Source of the DNA: an uncultured Gemmatimonadota bacterium
GTDB taxonomy: Bacteria > Gemmatimonadota > Gemmatimonadetes > Gemmatimonadales > GWC2-71-9
DNA length: 9,749 nt
Assembly (NCBI GenBank): GCA_913009915.1
Contig: CAJVYZ010000060.1
Span: 1 to 9,749, forward strand
Direction of reading: 5' to 3'
Every line of letters starts with the position of its first letter. Position 1 is the stretch's first letter. The notes beneath the pieces were generated by a model. It had not been told where the DNA came from, did not search any database, and saw nothing but the letters and a program-made list of their open reading frames with translations. Made by a program: the position numbers and the translations under genes. Shown piece by piece: positions 1 to 6,195 of this stretch.

Positions 1-1
1 T

Positions 2-298
2 TCTGTGCGCCAGCGCGTGAGCCGGGCCCGTGCCCGGCAATTAGCGCGTACCGGCAAGCCGAATGCGGCGCTGCGAAACCCGGAGGTCGATCAATGGTGC
101 ACGCTGCAGCCGGAGGACCGGCAGCTGCTCAGCCGGGCGATCGAGTACCTGGGTCTGTCCGCGCGCGCCTACCACCGCGTGCTCAAGGTGGCGCGCACCA
201 TCGCCGATCTGGCGGGCGACGCCGAGATCCGCACTACCCATCTCACCGAGGCCATCGGCTACCGGCGCCTCGACCGCGCCCCACCCGCTCACGGGTAA
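2..298 (+). CDS. comM: ComM/YifB family Mg-chelatase-like AAA+ ATPase, C-terminal fragment
   Basis: This is the last ~98 codons of a protein that begins upstream of the window. The reading frame is open from base 2 and stops at TAA 296-298. The visible part is the Mg_chelatase_C domain typical of ComM/YifB, with the family's helical stretch LSARAYHRVLKVARTIADL followed by a conserved end resembling 'HLTEAIGYRRLDR'. ComM is a hexameric helicase that promotes branch migration during integration of DNA in natural transformation. The AAA+ ATPase and Lon-like N-terminal parts are outside the window. The GTG at base 5 is internal and not a start. Base composition is GC-rich and matches the rest of the chromosome, unlike the following island. 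The gene converges on the dCTP-deaminase-like gene of the island. Confidence 0.88.
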   Translation, partial: SVRQRVSRARARQLARTGKPNAALRNPEVDQWCTLQPEDRQLLSRAIEYLGLSARAYHRVLKVARTIADLAGDAEIRTTHLTEAIGYRRLDRAPPAHG

Positions 299-568
299 CC
301 GGGCTCAGAAACGACGTAAGGGCCGGTGCGATCGGGTACGGCACCATGCCGCGGCTCGCCCGCGTTTCTCAGCGACGTTCGGTCGCGAGGGCGGTCGAGG
401 CGCCCGGAAGGCGCATGCCCCGTCCCGGCAAGCGCAACGGCGACCGTAGCGGGAGGCCGGTGAGCGGGGGGGGGCTGGTCCGCCACCGATCCGCCGTACC
501 GTAGAGGCTGGGAATGCGTGCCAAACTGAGCACAAGCATAAAAAGCCCCACCCTCACGGATCAGCGGT
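299..568. other. Intergenic region between comM and the island
   Basis: I see no convincing gene here. The first ~200 bases are very GC-rich and include a run of eight or more G around 467-475. From about 520 onwards the sequence becomes AT-richer, which marks the left edge of the island. An imperfect inverted pair around 304-316 and 363-373 (CAGAAACG and CGTTTCTC) could form a long-range hairpin after comM but lacks a T-tract. The A-run and GCCCCACCC at 540-553 lie just past the stop of the minus-strand gene and read as GGGTGGGGCTTTTT on that strand. No partner arm is present, so I do not call a terminator. Confidence 0.4.
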
Positions 569-1216
569 CTATTCCTTTTCTTGCTTCTTCTTTTTCAGCG
601 CCCGTATCTTATCATGCGTCTTTGGGGAGGACACCTTCCTGGGTAGGATATCGACCGTGCCACTATATTGGCCCAGACCTTTGCCTGATGCGTTATCCGT
701 ATCAACCCAGTGGAAGAATAATTGTGCGATCGCCTGGCCAGGATGAAGAGTCAGGGGCGTTTCCCCGAGATTTCGTAGCTCAAGAGTGAGGGAACCGGCA
801 AAACTCGGATGCACACCAATAGCGGTTGCTACAGTCAGACCCAGTCGGCCCCATGTAGAACGACCGACCACATACGCCATCATATCTTGCGGTAGTCGTA
901 TATATTCAAGTGTTTCTGCAAGAATAAATTGATGGGGATGGATTACAATCGCGTCGCCGAGTGAAATGTATTTCTTTCTGTACAGGTTTCCAAGCATAGC
1001 GCTTCCACCCAAGTCCCGCCGCCTATCGAACTCATCGATTGATCCATACGATGACGGCGTAACAAGAGCAAACTGGCATCCAAGCCGTATGTCGATCGAC
1101 GCTTGCTCCTCCCGCAATTGCTCGGCGGGTTCGAACATCGGGCTCACCACTAAGCGATTTTCAAGATCGTCGATTTCGAGGCGCGCCCTTATCTTCCTAC
1201 CGCACAGCACCGTCAC
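569..1216 (-). CDS. dCTP deaminase-like protein (DCD/dUTPase superfamily)
   Basis: The protein is about 215 aa. It carries the DCD hallmarks: SIDIRLG near residue 45, a 'HPHQFILAETLEYIRLP' strand, the GRSTWGRLG loop (123-131 counting from the upstream ATG) and the LTLELRN strand whose Glu151 aligns with catalytic Glu138 of E. coli Dcd. DCD enzymes deaminate dCTP to dUTP. The following VHPSFAG differs from the usual IDPGW/IDAGF: the Asp used by dUTPases and bifunctional DCD-DUTs is His here, so dUTP hydrolysis looks unlikely. The tail is Lys/Glu-rich. I chose GTG at 1216: SD GGGAGAG lies 6 nt upstream, it gives a GTGA overlap with the protease stop, and the N-terminus then resembles Dcd (VTVLCGRKI). 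An ATG at 1231 is the alternative but has no SD. The low-GC island context argues against this being the housekeeping dcd. Confidence 0.85.
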   Translation of the reverse strand: MTVLCGRKIRARLEIDDLENRLVVSPMFEPAEQLREEQASIDIRLGCQFALVTPSSYGSIDEFDRRRDLGGSAMLGNLYRKKYISLGDAIVIHPHQFILAETLEYIRLPQDMMAYVVGRSTWGRLGLTVATAIGVHPSFAGSLTLELRNLGETPLTLHPGQAIAQLFFHWVDTDNASGKGLGQYSGTVDILPRKVSSPKTHDKIRALKKKKQEKE

Positions 1217-2475
1217 GGGACACTCTCCCATAGCCGACGAGCTTCTGATAATTCTACGGCCTTCAATAGCAGTTCATGTAAGCACTTCAGTTTTTCTACG
1301 CCCAGTTGGTCATCTTTTGTTCGAACCCGCAGCTCTGGCAGCTTGGTAAGAAGCGTCGCCCATCCAACGTTAAGTATCGATGAGAATTCGGTTGGTACCT
1401 TGTCGGTCAAACGTAGGCCCGTCTCTATGGGTGGAATGGCGGCAAGCATCGGCTCAAGATGGTTGTGCAAGTCTTTCTTGTAATTCTCCGGCGTATACAG
1501 CGCGCCCGGGGCATGCGCTTTCATATATTCTTCTACGTGTTTGTATATGATGGGGACAACATTAGGCATCAATTCATGCAGCTCTGCAAGAACAGCAGCC
1601 GTTTTCCTGCCCTCATAGCGTTCCATGTCGGCGAAGATCTCATCCTTTGTTGGAGTAGGCACCAGTAGCGGGCTGTTGAAATTCTCAGTCAATGCATGTC
1701 CTGTGTACCGGGTAAAGATGCATGCAAAAGAATCGCCGTTGTTCGTTCGGAGCTTATCGAAGAGTATCTTTCTTCGGAGGTCATTTGCAGGATGAGTAGG
1801 ACTAAGTCCGTATGCCCCACCAAGCAACTGGAAGAAATCGGACAGTGAGAAAAAAATGGCCGGTCCGGTTAAGTAGAAGGCAAAGGCATCCGCGGCAAGC
1901 TCATCAAACCAATTCGAAAAAGCTGCTGCCAACCGTTTACTGATGTCTCCATCCAGAGGCCCAAGCCGCTTGATTATACGAGAAACGAGATTCCCTTGTT
2001 CCTGACGGAAAAAGGCTTGCAAATCCCACTCAATTTTGTGGTTCAGTGCGTGGCCAATTTCGTGAGCGACGATCGCGAAGTGGGGCAATATCGCGTACGC
2101 TTTACTCGGCACAGTGACCCGTAGCACCGGCCACTTAATAGCTCCCATGGCTTGCATTAAGCTTCTTGATGGGTTTCGTATACGTTTGAAGTCATCTTCC
2201 TTAAAAGAGCGTAATTCGTAATTGGCGACCAATTCGGCACGGAAGAGCGTGGTGGTCAAAATGCCTAGCTGGTCGAACCATCGCTGAAGAGGAGGCACCA
2301 AAGGGTAGGGCAATTCATCGATTGCGGCGCCACGCATTACGGTTAACGAGCGATACGCCTGGCTGGCGAGTTTTGCTGCATCTCTCGCGAGAGACAAGGA
2401 CTTTTCTGTTACAATAGTTTGCTCGGCAGAGGCAGCCAAAAATTCATCCGCGGTATCGAGTAGACCACTTACCAA
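1213..2475 (-). CDS. HExxH zinc metalloprotease-like protein, island-encoded
   Basis: The protein is 420 aa from a TTG at 2475. It has a gluzincin-type active site, HEIGHALNH (H138, E139, H142), and ~50 residues later NWFDELAAD, where Glu192 is the likely third zinc ligand. SPTHPANDLRRK (225-236) resembles the 'THP' region after the active site in M48 peptidases. No signal peptide or clear membrane segment is visible apart from short hydrophobic stretches near 205-220, so it is probably cytoplasmic. The N-terminal ~100 residues are helical and of unknown function. The C-terminal ~180 residues match nothing I recognise. The stop (TGA 1215-1213) overlaps the dCTP-deaminase-like start, implying translational coupling. 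The frame stays open upstream to about 2691 and reads as plausible protein from about 2580, with no ATG, GTG or TTG. The true N-terminus is therefore uncertain (see findings). Substrate is unknown. Confidence 0.75.
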   Translation of the reverse strand: MVSGLLDTADEFLAASAEQTIVTEKSLSLARDAAKLASQAYRSLTVMRGAAIDELPYPLVPPLQRWFDQLGILTTTLFRAELVANYELRSFKEDDFKRIRNPSRSLMQAMGAIKWPVLRVTVPSKAYAILPHFAIVAHEIGHALNHKIEWDLQAFFRQEQGNLVSRIIKRLGPLDGDISKRLAAAFSNWFDELAADAFAFYLTGPAIFFSLSDFFQLLGGAYGLSPTHPANDLRRKILFDKLRTNNGDSFACIFTRYTGHALTENFNSPLLVPTPTKDEIFADMERYEGRKTAAVLAELHELMPNVVPIIYKHVEEYMKAHAPGALYTPENYKKDLHNHLEPMLAAIPPIETGLRLTDKVPTEFSSILNVGWATLLTKLPELRVRTKDDQLGVEKLKCLHELLLKAVELSEARRLWESVP

Positions 2476-2674
2476 CGCGAGCCACTTGCGCGGACCCGGG
2501 TGATCTCCTGGGTACTGCTGATCAATGAGATCCTTCGTCTGAGCGCGAAGGCGCTCTATAAGCGAACTTAATGGATCGCTGTGCTCGGATGGTTGGCACG
2601 ATAGGTGCTCTCTGTCGACCGTTATCTTCCGCTCGTAGTTATATTTTCGTCTGGAGCAACAACCGGTCGCCCAA
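2476..2674 (-). promoter_or_regulatory. Leader/5' region of the metalloprotease gene, start unresolved
   Basis: This stretch follows the terminator and precedes the TTG used as the protease start. On the minus strand it contains AAAATATAACT (around 2637-2647), a possible -10 (TATAAC), but no good -35 at standard spacing. The protease frame is open throughout. From about 2585 the translation looks genuine (for example LSSLIERLRAQTKDLIDQQY). The only start-like arrangement in frame is AAGGA, 4 nt before an ATT codon at 2526-2524; ATT is a rare initiator. The TTG at 2475 has no obvious SD. I cannot decide between a non-canonical start and a mutated or mis-sequenced one. Confidence 0.35.
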
Positions 2675-2702
2675 CAAAAAAGGGGACGTGGTCACGTCCC
2701 CT
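2675..2702 (-). terminator. Rho-independent terminator after the 146-aa gene
   Basis: A perfect 10-bp inverted repeat, AGGGGACGTG/CACGTCCCCT with a 2-nt centre (2681-2702), is followed on the minus strand by six T. It lies 27 nt after the stop of the minus-strand gene at 2729-3169, so it terminates that transcript. The metalloprotease and dCTP-deaminase genes lie beyond it and would need their own promoter or read-through. There is no T-tract on the plus strand, so it works in one direction. Confidence 0.88.
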
Positions 2703-2728
2703 ATGTAACTTGCCCGTACGATAATGGC

Positions 2729-3169
2729 TTACTCAGCAATTCCGATTTCTTCGGGATGTTTCGGAATAGACATTCCACTCTGCCGTTCTAATGTGGTCAG
2801 AAGGTCCCTTAGCAGGGCCATCGCGGTTGCCCGCGCCTTTTCTGGAACCTCCATGTTCTTCTGAAGTTGAGTAAATGCCATCCGGGCATCGGGAAGCTTT
2901 TCTCGCCAATTGGGATCAATGCCGTAGCCGAGATAGCGATCCAATAGAGAAAACGTATCGAATGCATTCCTCTCATCGGACTTGACAAATAGCAATCTGC
3001 GATTAACGAGGTCGGCCCCCCGGCTTGCGTCCCGCAGTAGGTTTGCTAGGTCCTCAAGCACGTAGCTGCGCCGATCAGGGTCGATGTCATGTTTCGATAG
3101 GACAGATAAAGCGTCCTCAATCACGTGGCGAAAGCCAACCTCCGCCGCCAAATTGGTCTCGCTCACCAT
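2729..3169 (-). CDS. Hypothetical all-helical protein, 146 aa
   Basis: I do not recognise a family. The protein is soluble, charged and predicted mostly alpha-helical, with no signal peptide, cysteine motif or membrane segment. Notable segments are 'FRHVIEDALSVLSKHDIDPDRRSYVLEDLANLLRDA' in the first half and a C-terminal Leu/Arg-rich helix (ATAMALLRDLLTTLERQ). The start is well defined: ATG at 3169 is preceded by GGGAGGA at 7 nt spacing. A TTG at 3190 lies in frame upstream but would place the SD inside the gene. It is divergent from the MraZ-like gene, and a MraZ-type box (3258-3277) sits about 90 bp upstream of its start, so shared regulation is plausible. A strong terminator follows. It could be an adaptor, immunity or antitoxin-like partner of the downstream protease; that is speculation from position alone. 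Confidence 0.7.
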   Translation of the reverse strand: MVSETNLAAEVGFRHVIEDALSVLSKHDIDPDRRSYVLEDLANLLRDASRGADLVNRRLLFVKSDERNAFDTFSLLDRYLGYGIDPNWREKLPDARMAFTQLQKNMEVPEKARATAMALLRDLLTTLERQSGMSIPKHPEEIGIAE

Positions 3170-3257
3170 AAGATCCTCCCAATGTCCCAATGTAAACGGA
3201 TCGGCCTAACGCCGGCAATCTCAAGGAGGGGGCAATAGCGGGCACCCGCCAACAGAT

Positions 3258-3277
3258 ATTACCCATATCTACCCACG
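3258..3277. promoter_or_regulatory. MraZ-type operator, copy 1
   Basis: The sequence is ATTACCCATATCTACCCACG. Read on the minus strand it is TGGGT-AGATA-TGGGT, two TGGGN repeats with a 5-nt spacer, which is the described binding pattern of MraZ. It matches copy 2 at 18 of 20 positions and lies exactly 160 bp from it. It sits upstream of the divergent 146-aa gene, where it could act on that promoter or co-operate with copy 2 by looping. Confidence 0.68.
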
Positions 3278-3383
3278 ATTAAATCACATTTTCAATGCTA
3301 AACACCACAGCACAAGCCTAGTGGGTTATGGATAACTCCATATTAATCCAGGTCCGATCTGGAACATAGCATACTGGTAGCCA

Positions 3384-3414
3384 TTGCGTTATGATTAATC
3401 TGAAGTTTTATAAT
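3384..3414 (+). promoter_or_regulatory. Probable promoter of the MraZ-like gene
   Basis: A perfect -10 hexamer TATAAT (3409-3414) is preceded by TTGCGT (3384-3389) with a long 19-nt spacer. Transcription would start near 3421, inside operator copy 2, as expected for autorepression. The -35 assignment is weak; the -10 is strong. Confidence 0.5.
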
Positions 3415-3417
3415 ATC

Positions 3418-3437
3418 ATTACCCATTTCAACCCACG
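3418..3437. promoter_or_regulatory. MraZ-type operator, copy 2
   Basis: The sequence is ATTACCCATTTCAACCCACG. On the minus strand it gives TGGGT-TGAAA-TGGGT with the 5-nt spacer expected for MraZ. It begins 4 nt after the TATAAT of the regulator's promoter and overlaps the predicted transcription start, so bound protein should repress the regulator's own gene. Confidence 0.72.
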
Positions 3438-3470
3438 GACTGTCATGTCCCTACTGGAAGATATCCTGGG

Positions 3471-3947
3471 GTGCCCCTTGATCCGGACCTAAAAAGCCCA
3501 GTCGAACAAGGTGTTGCTGACATAGATCATCGTGGGCGAATTAGGGTGCCGTCCCGTATGGCGCGGCTTCTTAGTTGGCTACCAAGCAGTGAGGCGCCGG
3601 TCGATGCCTTGGCTGTGTTCGACGAGCCTGGACACATAATCCTGCTTTCATGGAAAGAGCGGTCTCCACCGGTACTGACTAGGCGTAAGAAACTGATTCA
3701 AGACGCCCAAGAATCCCCAGAAGCGCTCGAAGGTCTCCGACTCTTGGAGGATCGATACAAACGAATCCCCATCCCACGGGACCTACGTCCTACCCTAAGT
3801 ATAGAGGCGCTAATGCATCTGGAATTGCCTGTGGCAACGACGACCCACGTTTACATTGTTCGCGTTTTTGACGCGCTCGAGATACTCTCGCCAATGTTTC
3901 GCAAACAAAGAAACACTGACCACGATGCCTTGACAGGACTACCCTAG
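3471..3947 (+). CDS. MraZ-like transcriptional regulator (tandem SpoVT/AbrB repeats)
   Basis: The protein is 158 aa, close to E. coli MraZ (152 aa). It has two MraZ/AbrB-type repeats, each with the DxxxR signature: DIDHRGRIRVPSR (17-29; D19, R23) and EDRYKRIPIPRDLR (93-106; D94, R98). The strand-rich segments 'HIILLSWKERS' (55-65) and 'HVYIVRVFDALEIL' (126-139) align with the parts that follow each repeat in MraZ. MraZ is a ring-forming repressor that binds TGGGN repeats and normally heads the division/cell-wall (dcw) cluster. Here it lies in an AT-rich island with no dcw genes, next to two TGGGT-N5-TGGGT boxes, so it is probably a specialised local regulator that represses itself. The GTG at 3471 is the first in-frame start after the stop at 3411, with GGAAG 10 nt upstream. 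No housekeeping role is implied. Confidence 0.75.
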   Translation: MPLDPDLKSPVEQGVADIDHRGRIRVPSRMARLLSWLPSSEAPVDALAVFDEPGHIILLSWKERSPPVLTRRKKLIQDAQESPEALEGLRLLEDRYKRIPIPRDLRPTLSIEALMHLELPVATTTHVYIVRVFDALEILSPMFRKQRNTDHDALTGLP

Positions 3948-4019
3948 CGGTTACGGATTTTGGGCTGCCCCACAAGTGCTGCCTAAAGGTTTGGGCGGGG
4001 GTGATCAGGCCGTGCCCCA

Positions 4020-4351
4020 GGAACCGGAGGATAGCAGGCAGGTGAGCGTCCACGGACTCACTGTCACCGTCGCGCATTACCACCCGGAGCATCGAAATGG
4101 AATCCGATCGAGCACCGCTTGTTCAGCGAACTCAGCAAAAACTGGGCGGGCCGTCCGCTGGACAGCCACGAGACGATCCTCAAGTACGCCCGCACCACAC
4201 CACAATCCGCACGGGCCTGCGTGTCCGCGCTCGGCTGCTCCAACGCCGCTACAAGAAGGGAATCAAAATCATCGACGCCCAGATGCAGGGGCTGACCATC
4301 ACGAAAGATGATGCCCTCCCCAAGTGGAACTACACTATCCGCCCAAACTGA
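4020..4351 (+). pseudogene. ISAzo13-family transposase remnant, C-terminal part with frameshifts
   Basis: Three frames must be joined to recover a transposase C-terminus: 'VHGLTVTVAHYHPE' up to about 4090, then 'SKWNPIEHRLFSELSKNW' and 'GRPLDSHETILKYARTT' to about 4200, then 'TIRTGLRVRARLLQRRYKKG' and 'DDALPKWNYTIRPN' to the TGA at 4349-4351. The KWNPIEHRLFS and WNYTI signatures are those of the ISAzo13/Rhodopirellula DDE transposases. At least two frameshifts and the missing N-terminal two thirds make it non-functional. It lies between the island and the chromosomal APS kinase gene, so it marks a rearrangement border. The 5' limit is approximate, because similarity fades before 4020. Confidence 0.78.
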
Positions 4352-4352
4352 A

Positions 4353-4379
4353 AACCGGGAGTTATTTCTGCGCGGACCC
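4353..4379 (+). mobile_element. Possible right end of the ISAzo13-like element
   Basis: Directly after the transposase stop, the sequence around GTTATTTCTGCGCGGACCCT resembles the terminal inverted repeat expected at this position, which would read outward-in as AGGGTCCGCGCAGAAATAAC. I found no matching left copy elsewhere in the window, consistent with loss of the left part of the element. The assignment rests on position and general memory of the family's ends. Confidence 0.4.
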
Positions 4380-4470
4380 TAAGCGAACTGCGCTCCCGGC
4401 GGGCGCGTGTCCACTTGCGCATTGCACGTCGACACACCACGGTCCGCCAGGGGATATCTTCCGGCCACCC

Positions 4471-6195
4471 TCACGTTACCGAATCCAGATACCCCTCCCG
4501 CAGCAGATACAGGAAGATTTCCTGCGCCGCCTCGACCGGGCTCAGGTCGGTGGTGTCGAGCCGGATCTCGGGGTGTTCTGGAACTTCGTAGGGATCGCTG
4601 ATGCCGGTGAACTCGGGGATGAGGCCCTTGCGTGCCTTTTCGTAGAGGCCCTTGCGGTCGCGCGCCTCGCAGACTTCGAGCGGGGTGGCGACGTGGATCT
4701 CGATGAAGGCGCCGTGTTCGGCGATGCATTCGCGCACGGCGCGGCGGGTGGTTGTATAAGGCGCGATGGGGGCGCAGAGGGCGACGCCGCCGTTCTTGGT
4801 GATTTCGCTCGCGACGAAGCCGATGCGGCGCACGTTGAGGTCGCGGTGGGCGCGCGAGAAGCCAAGTTCGCTGGAGAGGTTGCGGCGCACGATGTCGCCG
4901 TCGAGAAGCGTGACGGGGCGCCCGCCGGCCTCGACGAGCTTGGCGTAGACGAGCTTGGCTAGCGTGGACTTGCCGGCGCCGGAGAGCCCGGTGAAGAACA
5001 GGGTGAAACCCTGGCGGCTGCGCGGGGGGTAGACGCGACGCAGTTCGTCGATCACCTCGGGGTAGCTGAACCAGTCGGGGATCTCCTCGCCGGCGCTCAG
5101 GCGTTTGTGCAGTTCCTCCTCGCCGAGGTCGACGGCGGTCTCGGCGTCGCGTTCGATGACCGCCGTCGGCAGGTAGCGCCCGCGGCGCGGCACGTAGCAC
5201 AGCGCTTCGGCGGGGACGGGGCGAAGGGTGAGTTCGGATTCGTGACGGGCGAGGAGTTCCTGGGCGGCAAGGGGTTCGTAGAAGCGCCCGTTGGGGGCGG
5301 GGGCGCCGTGGTGGGGCTCGATCAGCAGGTGGGAGCAGCCGTAGTTCTGGTGGACGATCGCGTGCCACAGGGCCGAGCGCGGTCCGGCCTGGCGCCGGGC
5401 GAGGGGGAGCAGCGAGAGCGCGACGAGGCCATGGGGAAAACGGGCGCGCACGGCTTGGTAGCCGCGCACGCGTGCGTAGTAGTGCAGGTCTCCGGGCGCG
5501 GTCACGCCGACGGCGGGATGCAGCAGGACGTGGGCCTGGGTCTCCTTCGCGGCGGCGAGCACGATCTCGCGCTCGCGGCGATGGATCGGGCCGGGGGGCT
5601 GGAAGGCGAGTACGTGCCGCCAGCCCAGGCGAGTGAAGAGCTGGCGCAGCTTCTCGGGGCTGTCCCAGAGGTTCTCGAAGTCGTAGTGTGCAGGGGGTTC
5701 GATGCCTTCGACGGCCCCGCCCAGATAAGTGTCGTGGACCTGCTCGTAGAGGTAGCGCACGCCGGGGTGGGCATCGGAGGCGGTGCCATAGACGGCCTCG
5801 GCCTCGCGGCGCGCGTCGGGGCGCCAGACGTCCCCGACGGTCAGAAGTGCGTGGGTGAAGCCTTCGGGATCCTGCAGGGCCAGACGGTCTCCGGCGGTGA
5901 GGCCCTCGGCGAGCGCGTCGGGGACGTCGAGGGTGACGGGGATCGGCCAGAGCAGGCCCGATTCCAGGCGCAGGGTATCGAGGACGGAGTCGTAGTCGGC
6001 ACGGCCCAGGAAGCCGCGTAGTGGGGAGAACCCGCCGTTGAGCAGCAGGTCGAGGTCGGAGATCTGGCGTGGCGAGAGGACCACGGCGCGGGCCTCGCGC
6101 GCCTCTTCTTTCAGGCGTTCGGCCCGCTCCGCGCCGGCGAGGAGCCGGCACAGGGTGCCACCGTGGGGGGGAACCGAGAATTCCATAGGCGGCAC
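4471..6195 (-). CDS. cysC: Two-domain APS kinase: degenerate ATP sulfurylase domain fused to APS kinase
   Basis: The protein is 574 aa. Residues ~1-390 have the ATP sulfurylase fold and ~395-574 are an APS kinase, which phosphorylates adenylylsulfate to PAPS. The kinase is intact: P-loop GLSGAGKST (403-411), LDGD (431-434), 'GFSRAHRDLNVRRIGFVA' and 'APIAPYTTTRR'. The sulfurylase motifs are not. The usual QTRNPxHRAH reads QPPGPIHRRE (199-208), so the catalytic Arg, Asn and second His are replaced. The GRDHAGPG loop reads EPHHGAPA (293-300). The same decay was described for the hexameric two-domain APS kinase of Thiobacillus denitrificans, which has no ATP sulfurylase activity. The start is GTG at 6195 with GGAG 10 nt upstream; an ATG at 6186 is the alternative. 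It is likely monocistronic, since both neighbours lie on the plus strand. Confidence 0.88.
   Translation of the reverse strand: MPPMEFSVPPHGGTLCRLLAGAERAERLKEEAREARAVVLSPRQISDLDLLLNGGFSPLRGFLGRADYDSVLDTLRLESGLLWPIPVTLDVPDALAEGLTAGDRLALQDPEGFTHALLTVGDVWRPDARREAEAVYGTASDAHPGVRYLYEQVHDTYLGGAVEGIEPPAHYDFENLWDSPEKLRQLFTRLGWRHVLAFQPPGPIHRREREIVLAAAKETQAHVLLHPAVGVTAPGDLHYYARVRGYQAVRARFPHGLVALSLLPLARRQAGPRSALWHAIVHQNYGCSHLLIEPHHGAPAPNGRFYEPLAAQELLARHESELTLRPVPAEALCYVPRRGRYLPTAVIERDAETAVDLGEEELHKRLSAGEEIPDWFSYPEVIDELRRVYPPRSRQGFTLFFTGLSGAGKSTLAKLVYAKLVEAGGRPVTLLDGDIVRRNLSSELGFSRAHRDLNVRRIGFVASEITKNGGVALCAPIAPYTTTRRAVRECIAEHGAFIEIHVATPLEVCEARDRKGLYEKARKGLIPEFTGISDPYEVPEHPEIRLDTTDLSPVEAAQEIFLYLLREGYLDSVT

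Larger units (their letters stand above)
3191..3470. promoter_or_regulatory. Divergent regulatory region of the island
   Basis: This AT-rich 280-bp space separates the minus-strand 146-aa gene from the plus-strand MraZ-like gene. It holds two 20-bp MraZ-type operator copies (listed separately), a consensus TATAAT at 3409-3414, and a lone TGGGT at 3322-3326. A short open frame, ATG at 3445 to TAA at 3490-3492 (15 codons), overlaps the regulator's GTG start in another frame. It lacks a clear SD. On the minus strand a weak TTGCCG-18-TACATT pair lies just before the 146-aa gene's SD, and a TTGAAA at 3295-3290 sits upstream of the left box. No strong minus-strand promoter stands out. Confidence 0.6.

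Noticed and set aside
539..568. Possible terminator after the dCTP-deaminase-like gene
   Set aside because: A G-rich arm followed by T5 is present on the minus strand, but no complementary arm precedes it.
3790..4092. 100-aa minus-strand frame overlapping the MraZ-like gene end
   Set aside because: No SD, no recognisable domain, and it is antisense to better supported features.
5107..6021. 304-aa plus-strand frame
   Set aside because: Gly/Val/Ala-rich antisense shadow of the APS kinase gene with no family features.
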